The notes below the pieces were generated by a model that was not told the origin of the DNA, did not search any database, and worked only from the letters and a program-made list of their open reading frames with translations. Source: Perkinsus chesapeaki (Eukaryota; Perkinsozoa; Perkinsida; Perkinsidae). Taken from it: 64,000 nt of DNA. Within the stretch, counting starts at the first letter, position 1. Each line of letters opens with the position of its first letter. Made by a program: the position numbers and the translations under genes. Shown here one piece after another: positions 1-14,825 of this stretch. The DNA lies in assembly GCA_013115145.1 (NCBI GenBank), contig JAAPAO010000040.1, positions 45,983 through 109,982 of the forward strand. The letters run 5' to 3'.

Positions 1-128
1 CAGAGGTACTGTTCACTACATCCATAAAGGGCACTTGGTGTAGGAAATTCAAAATGATGAAAAATAGATCACCCCAACCATTGATGTAGACGACGTTTAC
101 CGATGCGATGCCACAGTTGACTAAGCTA

Positions 129-2498
129 CTACCTCGACCCTAGCACCCTGCTTACCATAATAGTCCTTAATGTATCTTTACCTCTCTCTATTAGTTCCTC
201 CTTTGTCTTTACAGTCTCTTTACCAATACCATTCAGCCGCCCCGTTACACCACTACTCATCCCCTTTAATGATCCCTTCTCCCTATACACACTGTCCTTC
301 AATTCCCTTATTACTGTGTCCTCCGAATCATGAAGCACCTTACCAGCCCCATACACCTGTGGGCTTAGATTCACTTCAAGCTCTCGAATGAAGTGCTGTA
401 GTTTTGTGGTGTCCCCAACCATAGCATCCTCCAGCGCCCGAGCTCCATCCTTGCTCTTCAGAATGACCGATGCCAAGTCCCCCTCAATCGTATTGGCCTC
501 TGCGTGCGTTTCCCCCTCCAACGTCTGAGCCAGCATTACCAACACTTTCTCGGCGCTGCTCGAGTCCTGGCCCAGGGCCTGCCGTATCTTGGCCAAGGCG
601 TCGGTATCACCAGCACTCATCCGTTTGGTTAGCTCCTGTTGGTATGCTATATCCTTTTCGAGCTCAACCGTGATCTGGTTCTGAGCCAGTACAGCTCGGG
701 CGTCCTCTCTAGATAGATGGCCAACTCCACGGTCCATTTTATCGAATAGATCGCTCAGAGCCCTGTCGGTGAGTTTTCCTAGGCCCTGCACACCTATACC
801 AACCGCTGCTAGCTCCCCAGTCAAGTTGGTTTGGGCATCTCTTGTAAGCGATACAAAGAACTAACAAGATCGGAGCACTACTTTCGTATGGAGCATTAAT
901 CCTTACCTTGCTAGACTGTGACAGCATTCCCCTCATTTGCCTTGCCACCTGTTCCACTCTCATGTTAGCTTCCCGCTGGGCCACCTTTATCTTCTGGTCC
1001 AACAGTGCTCGATGCCTCTCGGTCAGCTGCCCCAGACTCTCGACCATTTCCCTACACACCTCCACAGTCATCAATCCTCATCCCACACACACTCCTTACA
1101 GGTTGAATGCCCTAAGCCTGGCCCCTCCCTTGGCCAGCAGCTTCTTAACATCATCACCAGCATCATCCAGCCCCCTCACCAGACCAGCTGTTTCCTTCCC
1201 CGCCTAAGCCCGCTCTTGTCCACTTCCCTATATGGCCCTCTATTACCATTGCATCAGCCTTTGCTATCTTCCTATCAACTCCACCTACTTCACTCATCGA
1301 ACTCCTCTGTCCGGCAGCCACCGCGCCAGTAGCAGCCTAAGTAACAGGATCGCCAAGGCGAATCACCTGGTTAAGGAGCCCACCTTAACCCTTGTGTCCA
1401 TATCATCATTAAGAGAGTAACTATTAACAAGCATCTGGTTGCCAAGTCCCTTCAACATTGCATTAACCGAGCCATGCAGCTGAAAGAGCGCACTATGCTC
1501 CTCCTCAGCAGCAGCAGCCCCAATGAGACTAGCTATTACAGATCCGATGCTCTCATTATATTTGCTTTTCGACATCCGCACTTCCTTTGCACCATTCTTC
1601 TGCAAATCTGCTAGAGTAATGAACAGCTTCGACATGGTAGTGTCCTGAACCACCACCGAAGGTAGAAGTATTAATAGCAGCTGCTGCTGCTGCTCACCAG
1701 TAGTTTGCCGATAGTCACCCCTGCAGGTTTAATCTCGTTGACTCTACCAATAAGGCCAATGTCCGCTCCTCCTCTTCCCTCAATAACATCCTCAACATCA
1801 TACCTAATTAACCCTACTATCAACTCCCCAGCCCACAGCCCTTTCCTTCCCCTACAGTAGCTGCTGTAGGACTCTGAGCTTATCCCTGGTGTCCTGTATT
1901 CTAATAAAACCTCTATCCGCCACCTGAAGCACGCTTAACCAGAACACCACCACTAAAACACGTTCCTACTGGCCGCAGGAATTCGTCCAATCTCTTTGAA
2001 AATCTTTGAATGAGCTCAAACTTGGCATGCATGCAATCATCGTTGCATCCGTCACCTGCCATCAAACCGCCACCTAACCCAATAACCCCATCTACGCCCA
2101 GTATTACCAGGCTCAAGATTCCTGATCGACACAGGATCCGTCATATTTTCCTGTATAATAGTCTGCACCCCCTGCTCGTCTACTTGGGCGCCAAATGGGT
2201 CCAGTGCTGAAAATGCCTTGGGCACAATAACCTCCTCCCCTTCCTGCCCCCCTTCGATAATACCACCGCCAGCAACAGCAGGAGCAGCAGCAGGAGCCTC
2301 GGTGGGGGTCGCGGAGGCAGGGGCAGCCTGAACCGCGGCACCGCCGTCGTCATTGTCATCATCGCCACCGCCAGGCGTAATAGTTGATTTGACTTTTCCG
2401 AGGCCAGTAGAGTCTGATTCATCCTGAGCCTCAACACTTATTAGTATTAGTAGCACCAAAAGATGGACAAGCCACCGCCTTATCTTTAATGATGTCAA
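129..2498 (-). CDS. Secreted coiled-coil protein of unknown function (multi-exon)
   Basis: Not recognised. The first clear exon (2108-2498) opens with a basic then strongly hydrophobic stretch (RRWLVHLLVLLILISVEA), a good signal peptide, followed by an acidic and Ala/Pro-rich linker. A 52-nt intron (2056-2107) and a 46-nt intron (1924-1969) rejoin the frame cleanly. Later exons (about 1374-1656, 900-1074, 129-824) encode helical, charged sequence with many Q, E, K and R and no Cys-rich module. The stop is TAG at 129-131. No in-frame ATG precedes the signal peptide within this exon, so the true start is probably in a short upstream exon or the peptide begins slightly differently. I infer an exported or organelle-lumen coiled-coil protein. 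There is no catalytic motif I can name. Confidence 0.6.
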
Positions 2499-3702
2499 TT
2501 TGAAATCAGTAATGGCTGTCCATCGACAAACATTATCATCGCCGTCCCGTCGGATAACAGCACGACATGAAGCCTAGGTTTTGGAAACATCTAATGATAG
2601 CTCCGCCGAACACGGCGAAGCAACATTGAACAACCCAGCAGTGGCGTCATGGCGCTGAGCCTCCTATTGGTGAATTCATCGTGTATAATGCGTGCTACTG
2701 GGAGTGCTAAAAGAGCGGGCTCTAGAGGAGCCTCGGCTAACTAATAAACGAGGAGGAGGGCAGCGATCTACATCAGTGGATGCTACTGTCGCCGCTGCTC
2801 CAAGCATTATGATACCGACAGTATCTTCGACAGGCATCATCCCGGCCTAATTCATGGCCTAATCAAGCCACAACTTAGATGGCTACTCACTTTAACCTCG
2901 GGGGATCTTCGCACAGGTAACCTCCTAATCGAAGATATGGTGCGAATAGATTCCAAGGCGATCTATAAATAAAGCCATATATATAAGGCCATCATCCTCC
3001 TTCTTCACCTCTGGTGTTGCAGCAGCTAGTCTAAGTCTCATGCTGCTATCAGCTGAATGATATGCAGTAGGTGTACTACCACTTGGCGTGGTTGAGGACG
3101 ATGATGATGGCGGTGCCCACGGTGAGGAGGATAACTTGGAATTAGCCTGCCATCAACACCATTAGTTATCTACATGCAAGGTCCTGTAAGAAGCTTCAAC
3201 CTATATAAGCCGTATACTATTATCGTATACTTCCCCTCTCCGACCGAGCCAGCTATTACCGGTGAATCCTCCAACGTCGCCAAACGTCGCTTGAACTCCC
3301 TCCTTTCAGGTCTAATAACAACAATGCCTTCCCTAACACCATACAGCCATGTCTACTCCAATACAGCCAATGCCCGTTTCAAAAGGGATCTCTCTCCACC
3401 AGCTGGTCTAGATGACCCCAGTGACGGCCGTGGCAAGCCCATGACCTACTGCCTACCGTGGCTCCTCCCTACCATTAGAGCCCTACTACCTCCTTCTTAG
3501 TAAGGCCCTTGCTGGTCTCACCGCTGTACATAATGAATAAACCCCCTAACCTACCCTGTAGAAATTGACAAGGCAACTCTAATAAAACTAATCGGAAACT
3601 TGTTCATTTTGTAACGGGGAGGGCTTGCTGCTCGCCTGCGCCGGTTCACCCCACCTATCTCGACATTTAACCTCAGAAACTATCTCACGCTAACACGACT
3701 AA
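2499..3702. other. Intergenic stretch with one weak ORF
   Basis: About 1.2 kb between two minus-strand genes. It is likely to hold the promoter of the secreted-protein gene and the 3' flank of the next one. A short AT repeat lies near 2987. Nothing else stands out except a plus-strand reading frame listed separately. Confidence 0.4.
3174..3500 (+). CDS. Possible small hypothetical protein, or chance ORF
   Basis: A 108-codon open frame starting at an ATG and ending TAG. The translation has no recognisable motif. It begins with aromatic and hydrophobic residues and continues with a basic stretch (AKRRLNSLL). It is on the opposite strand to its neighbours, and a CAG|GT-like site near 3309 hints it could be part of a spliced gene. 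I cannot tell it from chance. Confidence 0.2.
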   Translation: MQGPVRSFNLYKPYTIIVYFPSPTEPAITGESSNVAKRRLNSLLSGLITTMPSLTPYSHVYSNTANARFKRDLSPPAGLDDPSDGRGKPMTYCLPWLLPTIRALLPPS

Positions 3703-4235
3703 TCAATGCATATTGCTATCGACCAATACTACCTGTACTGCATTAACCAGCTCATCTTGAGCATCTACTAGGTTAAAAGATACCACTACTTGCAGCGGAG
3801 CGAAGCGCTTGGACAGCAACCTAATGCATCTCGTCTCCAAGACAGGACCGCTACCCCCTTCACCTTGCAATGGTAAGGCCAACATTCTGCTGGTCCATAT
3901 CAAGTGCATCGCTCGCTGTTCCACCTAGCCCTAAACAATACCGCTCCTTCCTCGAATCACCACCACAATACCCTAGTACCAACAGCAAGACTCTCTACAT
4001 TTGACGGTGCCGCTCCATCCATAACTAAAATCGTTAAGGTCCTGTCCAGCAGTGTATACCTACACACACTCAGTTCTTTAGTCAGTAGGAGGTCCTCTGT
4101 ACTACACAAACGATACCACCGCTCCGCCCAAGAACTTGACAACTTTCGTTCGAACAACGGCTCTAAGTTGCTCCATTGAGGTGAAGTAGTAGCTGAAGGG
4201 AATGAAGCCTTATTGACCGGAACACAAAGAGACAC
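3703..4235 (-). CDS. Proteasome assembly chaperone 4-like protein
   Basis: Two exons join in phase: the upstream exon ends TRTR-type coding at an AGG|GTATTG donor near 3970, and the next exon starts after GCTAG with VEQRAMHLIW. The joined product carries a short beta strand (LTILVMDGA), a central variable loop, then CIRLLSKRF followed by QVVVSFNL and a final amphipathic helix. That order matches the PSMG4/PAC4 family (strand with a WVG-like turn, LAxRLxRK, QVFVSYNL, C-terminal helix), which helps build the 20S proteasome alpha ring. Size (about 150 aa or less) fits the family. The start is uncertain: an ATG at 4176 is in another frame and would need an extra intron, while an open frame runs up to 4235. 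The family call is inference from motif order. Confidence 0.5.
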
Positions 4236-4809
4236 ATTGGGAGAGAAACGTATAAATACATTCAGAAATTGGTCTCACGAGTGTGGCTCGATAGACCACA
4301 GTGATGATGATGCTGGCTGTAACCACGACGTCAGGAGAGGCCACTCGTCGATAGAAACTGCTGCTACTGCTGCAACCTTAATAATAATGCGCTTGTTGTT
4401 CAAGCTGCTTCCCTCTATGCACCCCACGGAGCTGAGGCGGCACCATTAGCAGTGTAATGGACACCATTCTGTAACGAGTAAGATACTCCATTTAATGACA
4501 ATGGCTTCAAACCAGCTACGAGCTCAGATGGGGAATGCGATAATACCTACACAGAACTCGTGAACCAAGCAAAGTCAGTCAGTAAGAATGGCGGCCAATG
4601 CTAATTAACTAAGCCCCACGCACTGCCTACTCAGATGTGATATCCTAGTCACATGCGAGGAGTAACCTTAAGAAGAAGAAGAAGAGACCTCACTGCTATT
4701 CACTCCAAAGCTCAAGAGGCTCCATGGCCTACACCGGGGTAGGCCAATGAACCGTATAACTACTACTACCGCCCGGCTGCCTTGTAGTTATCAAGCTAAT
4801 AGCCAACCG
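4236..4809. other. Intergenic spacer
   Basis: Lies between the 3' end of the isoleucyl-tRNA synthetase gene and the PAC4-like gene. It contains a GAAGAA microsatellite near 4674. I see no convincing coding potential. Confidence 0.5.
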
Positions 4810-9678
<4,869 letters not shown>

Positions 9679-9822
9679 CGCAGGTGCAAGAAAACCCCTC
9701 CATGGTCGTATCACGAATAACCACTCGCTACGCCAAATTGATCGATCACCTTCTCAAAAACCGCGCGCCCCGAAATCACTGACCGGCGCAGAGAGAATAA
9801 ATGATTCGTCTGTAGACTAATA

Positions 9823-10303
9823 CAGTCCTCCAACTTAGAATATCACGATTTTCATCATGATAGAGAGGTCCCAGAGTGAAGCCTGTCACTGAGTTTCACG
9901 ATGCACACGGTGCAACATCATGCACCGATTGTAGCTATTTTTCCATTTCCCCGTGATCTCTCCTCAACTGCTTCACACTGCTCAATGAAACTTCGAGGGA
10001 TAAATACTGTATGTGCTAGGTTTCATATGCAATTAGAGTTATAATCAGCCTCTCCCATTTCGAGGGACTTCCTTGAGGAAAATCGTCATTTTAGGGCTGA
10101 AATTAAGGCATGTATTCAAAATTAACTTGGCATCCTTTCTGTGCCGACATATCAGCTCCCAATAACCAGACGCTGGAATACCTGGGTGGTATATTCGAGG
10201 CCCTATGTGAACGAGGCTCTCTGAGTTTGGGGCACAGAGTGGCCAATCTGGCAGAGAATGGTCATCACAAAAACGCGATATTCTAAGTTAATTTGGAGGA
10301 CTG
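9823..10303. mobile_element. MITE-like element with terminal inverted repeats and TA flanks
   Basis: The left end reads CAGTCCTCCAA then CTTAGAATATC; the right end carries the inverse (GATATTCTAAG, then TTGGAGGACTG at 10293-10303), with a 5-base insertion between the two blocks. Each end is flanked by TA (9821-9822 and 10304-10305), the target-site duplication expected of Tc1/mariner-type elements. The 481-bp interior has no ORF, so it would be a non-autonomous miniature element. It sits between two divergent genes, so parts of their promoters may lie in or next to it. An internal stem (CGGTGCA / TGCACCG) is seen near 9910-9935. Only one copy was noticed in the window. Confidence 0.65.
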
Positions 10304-10423
10304 TATTAGTAGTCCAGTAGATTAGCCTATGTGCTGCCTCGACTCTAGATCTAAGAGGCTTTACCACATTAAAGTATCAACTTACACTATTAGAGAGACT
10401 CTTTACCTTCACTCTTCAGTTGC

Positions 10424-11996
10424 ATGCCTACTCTCTCACCACCATTATGGCGTCGGACATTCAAACGAGTAACCTTTGTTTCCTCGTTATCCCTAACATC
10501 AGCACTACTCGGCTACTACTCCTACGATCCCGGTTTCCGCCGCGAAGTTGAGTTCTGGCGGCAAGTCTCCCCGATTGCTTTTCGCTACCTAATATACACA
10601 GTTCGCGGTCTCGACCTGTCCCCGCTTCATGGCAGATATTCTCCCCGTGCCCGGGATATCTGTGAGCAGCTTGGCGGCCTCTACATCAAGATGGGTCAGG
10701 TCCTCTCGGTTAGGCCAGAGATCCTTCCCGAGGCCTACAGACTTGAGTTTGCCAAACTACAGGATACAGCACCACCAGCCTCCTTCGACGAGGTCATCAA
10801 ACCAGTCCTGGAGGAATCTTTAGGTCACAGCGTGTCTGACCTATTTTCTTACGTGGACCCGGTGCCCCTAGGATCAGCCAGTATTGGCCAGGCCCACGCT
10901 GCCACTCTCCTTGATGGGCGAGAGGTCGTCCTCAAAGTTCAGTATCCGGATGCCAAGGCCCGGTTCAAAGTGGATCTACATTGCCTGTCAACACTAGCGA
11001 ATTGGATGACGCCTGCATTCTCGCAAATCATGGAGGAATTCGAAATTCAGTTCCTCACTGAATTTGACTATCATAACGAAGCCAGGAACATCACAGAGAT
11101 CCGCCGTGAAGTACTCGATGCAACTGATCAATGGAGAGGTCTCGTAAACCTGCCAGAGGTCATTCCCGAATACACCACAGATAGAGTGTTGTGTATGACG
11201 CTGGTGCCCGGTGAGAAGCTGGAGACTGTTATAAGGAAGGACTGGCAGAGGAGGGGGGTTGACATCGGGCCCGACTTCAAGGAATGGTTGAGAACGCAGC
11301 AGCGGCATAGACAAGAGATCGACACTAGGCTTCGTTCGGCTGCATCCTGCTGGCTGCTGCTGCTGCCTGCTTGGGCCATTCGAGCTGGACTGTGGGTCTG
11401 GAGAGCATGGTCTCCGTCTCACTCTGATATGAGCAGTTTCATAAGCACTGCTGTCCGAGTCCATGGCTATGAACTATTTGCATGCACACTCTTTAATGGC
11501 GACCCTCATCCGGGCAACTTACTAGTCGACCTCAACACTGGCAAAGTTGGCCTTATCGATTACGGCCAATGTAAACGCATGGATGACAAGACCCGTCTGA
11601 AGCTGGCCAGGTTGGTTGTAGCAGTAGCCGATGGAGTTCCCCAGGAAGAGGCCAAAGCTATGGTCGAGGCGGGCATCAGGACCGCTCGTAAGGACGAGCG
11701 TTACCTCTCTATCATTGCCAGACTTCTTTTTGGTCGTATCGAGCCCTACATGCTAGATCCACAGTTTCACCTGGACCTGCATAAGTCTGACCAGATAGAG
11801 TCCCTCCCTGGAGACACTCTAATGGGGTAAGTATACTGCCACTATCTTCCTTAGTATTTTGTCTAGGTACCGAGTAGCGATGCTCCTTCGAGGCCTGGCC
11901 CTAGCCACAAGGCACAGCATATCAGTGGCAGAGTTGTGGAAAGATGAAGCACAGAAGTGTATCGAACGTGGTGGGAGAACAGTTTTTAACACATAA
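10424..11996 (+). CDS. ABC1/ADCK (UbiB/COQ8-family) atypical kinase-like protein
   Basis: Two exons (10424-11826, 11867-11996) split by a 40-nt intron with a GTAAGT donor; the product is about 510 aa. Family landmarks in order: the KxGQ helix (LYIKMGQVLSVRPEILP, about residue 87), the loop GSASIGQAH in place of the usual Ala-rich loop, the ATP-site lysine in VVLKVQYP, the glutamate in EFDYHNEAR, NGDPHPGNLLVDL and IDYGQ as the DFG equivalent. Members in mitochondria and plastids support coenzyme Q or other isoprenoid-lipid metabolism. The N-terminus is basic with a hydrophobic segment (VSSLSLTSALLGYYSY), compatible with organelle targeting. Oddity: between the N-lobe and the DPHPGN motif lies an inserted, very hydrophobic segment (CWLLLLPAWAIRAGLWVWRAW). 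The last exon ends at TAA 11994-11996. Which ADCK subgroup it belongs to I cannot say. Confidence 0.9.
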
Positions 11997-12637
11997 CAGT
12001 TTCTGAATCCACCATGCATTTGGTTTCAAGTTCAAACCTATCTGAACCGATGGAGCGTGGGACGGTAAAGCGATTACAACGGGTTGATAGTAGGAGGTAA
12101 TGACAAAGGAACAAGGACCAGTGCGGCAACGACCGTGAAGGAGGGCGCCGCAGCAGAATTCCTCACCAACTTCGACCCACTGGAACAACTTACACCTCAC
12201 TGGAACAGCTCTTTAGTGTATCTGTGCACTACCCGGTTAGCGGTAACAACTAAAACACTGTTTGGCAAGTATGCTATGAAAACGGAGGAAAATAGACGTA
12301 CCATGTCCGGGGACCCGGTACACAGATAGGTAAACGTAGCGAGGCAGCAGCACCAGCATCAACAACAATCATCAACATATACAGCAACATACTCATTCTT
12401 ACTGTTATTAATGTATTAGTGATAGGCAGCAGTAATGTTACTACTACTTGGTAAAGACGTTTAGTACATTCTACTACCATTTTATCTACAACACTAATAG
12501 AGCAAGAACAACAAGCGCAGTAATGGCGGTGGTGACGGTGATGATGATGGCAAGTACCTCTGTTGGTGGTACAAGTAGTATCAGACTATCAACACATCTT
12601 GACTTATTATCAACTATACGTGGAAGAACGGACTACT
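11997..12637. other. Convergent intergenic spacer
   Basis: Lies between the 3' ends of the ADCK gene (+) and the nucleolin-like gene (-). Short open frames on both strands lack any protein signature. It is rich in CAA/ATC triplets on the plus strand from about 12350 to 12560. Confidence 0.5.
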
Positions 12638-14825
12638 TCAATCCGAGTCGGAGTCGTCATCATCGCCAAAGGTAGTCCTATGACCGGCGAACTCCTGGAT
12701 TGTTCCCTTTGCGGCCGCGGCTACGCCAGAGCCCTTTCCTTTACCCTTGCCCTTGCCCTTGCCTTTGCCACCCTTGCCCTTGCCGCCCTTGCCCTTTCCT
12801 TTGCCACCCTTGCCACTGGACTCGCGAGGCTGGTTGTAGTTGACTCTGATCTGTCGTCCCTCAAGATCGGTACCGCTGAGCTTAGTGGCCTTCTCGGCGG
12901 AGTCCTCATCACCGAAGTCAATGTAGGCGAAACCACGAGGGGCACCGGTCTCTCTATCAGTAGGCATGAAGCAGCGAGTAATGCTACCGCAGTCACCGAA
13001 GACCTCATAGAGCCAGTCCTGGGTCATAGAGAAGGGAAGGTTGCCAACGAAAACAGATGCAGACTTCTCGCCGAGCTCGTGATGGCCCTTACCCTTGCCC
13101 TTGCCGCCCTTGCCACCCTTACCGCCGGCGTGGTCGTTCTTAGGGAAGCTGTAGTTGATACGGAGATCACGGCCCTCGCAGTCCTCACCGTTCTTGGCGA
13201 CGGCCTTCTCAGCAGCGTCCTCGTCGGCAAAGTCAATGAAGGCAAAACCCTTGATCTTGCCGCTCTCCCAATCAGTGGGGAGACTGACACGCTCCATATC
13301 ACCGCACCAACTGAAGATCTGCTCGAGCCACTCCTTGGTCATAGAGAAGGGCAAGTTGCCAATGAAGACCGACTTAGACCTCTCAACAGAGTCCTGAGCG
13401 GAACCGTCATTCAACTTGGTCTTCTTGGCGGCAGGGGCCTCATCCTCCTCAGTGGTGGCCTCCGAGGCGGCGCGCTTCTTAGCAGGAGCTTCTTCCATTT
13501 CATCATCTGAAAGAACGAGAATAGACAACAACCGTGAGCAAATTCAATTTCTTACCAGAATCCTCGCTCTCCTCATCCTCCTCGGCGACGGCGGCAGCCT
13601 TGACCTTCTTGGGGGCCTCCTCTTCCTCATCAGAGTCAGAGTCGCTAGAGTCGGATTCCTCAGCGGCGGCCTTCTTAGTGGCGGCCTTCTTGGGGGCGGG
13701 CTTGGCCTCCTCCATTTCCTCATCAGAGTCAGAGTCGCTGGAGCTGGACTCTTCAACAGCGGCCTTCTTGGCAGCGGCCTTGGCCTTAGGGGCAGCCTTC
13801 TTGGCCGGGGCCTCGTCCTCGCTAGAGNNNNNNNNNNNNNNNNNNNNNNNNNNNNNNNNNNNNNNNNNNNNNNNNNNNNNNNNNNNNNNNNNNNNNNNNN
13901 NNNNNNNNNNNNNNNNNNNNNNNNACAGCGGCCTTCTTGGCAGCGGCCTTGGCCTTAGGGGCAGCCTTCTTGGCCGGGGCCTCGTCCTCGCTAGAGTCAG
14001 AGTCGCTGGAACTAGATTCCTCAACAGCGGCCTTCTTGGCAGCCTTCTTAGGAGATGCCTTGGCCTTAGGGGCAGCCTTCTTGGCCACGGGCTTCTTGAC
14101 CTCCTCTTCATCATCGCTAGAATCACTGCTGGAGTCGGACTCCTCGACAGCAGCCTTCTTGGCGGCGGCGGCCTTCTTAGTGGCCTGAACAGCAGGCTTT
14201 GTAACCTCTTCCTCATCATCACTATCGGAATCAGAACTCTCGTCCTCCTCCTTCTTAGAGGAAGCAGCTATCCGTGCCTTAGCATTGGCAACGGCCTTAG
14301 CGGAAGGAAGATCACTCGCATCAGAATCACTATCAGAGGAGGAATCGTCATCGCTTTCAACTACCTTCTTAGCAGGGGCAACCTTCGCCTTCTTGGCGGC
14401 GGGCTTCTCGTCCTCGCTGGACGAAGAATCGTCATCGCTCGAGCTCTCCGCGACGGCAGCCTTCTTAGCGACCGGAGCAGCCTTCTTGGCCTTCTTAGCG
14501 GCGGCGGGAGCAGCCTTCTTCTTGGGGGCTTCCTCCTCCTCATCGCTGCTTTCATCAGAGCTGGATGATTCAGCGGCGGCGGCCTTCTTGGTGGCAGCCT
14601 TCTTAGGGGCAGGTGTCTTCTTGGCTACTGCCTTCTTGGGTGCCGGTGCCTCGTCGACAGAAGAGTCGGAGTCGCTGCTGCTGCTGTCGTCCTCCTCGAC
14701 AGGCTTAACGGGCTTCTTCTTAGTAGCGACCTTCTTATGTACAACAGGTTTGGTAACAACCTCCTCATCTGATGAGGAATCATCACTGGAGGACTCGACG
14801 ACCTTCTTAGGCGCAGGCTTGGCCA
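12638..14825 (-). CDS. Nucleolin-like protein: acidic Ser/Lys-Ala repeats, two RRMs, Gly-Lys tail
   Basis: Starts MAKPAPKKVVESSSDD at 14825; one 49-nt intron (13507-13555) restores frame to DDEMEEAPAKKRAASE. The N-terminal half is a run of units alternating acidic Ser/Asp/Glu clusters (casein-kinase-2-like targets) with Lys-Ala-Pro blocks, as in nucleolin and Nopp140/SRP40. Two RRMs follow, with RNP2 VFIGNLPF / VFVGNLPF and RNP1 KGFAFIDF / RGFAYIDF, separated by a short Gly/Lys linker. The C-terminal tail is GKGKGKG-type rather than the usual RGG/GAR, and the protein ends in an acidic DDDDSDSD. Role by family: rRNA transcription and early pre-rRNA processing in the nucleolus. The N-terminal repeat is interrupted by the assembly gap, so its true length is unknown. 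Confidence 0.88.
13828..13924. other. Assembly gap (97 Ns) inside a coding tandem repeat
   Basis: The roughly 70 bases before the gap (about 13757-13827) and after it (13925-13996) are nearly identical and encode the same Ser/Asp plus Lys-Ala unit. The gap therefore sits where one or more repeat copies could not be resolved; its real size and copy number are unknown. Confidence 0.95.
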
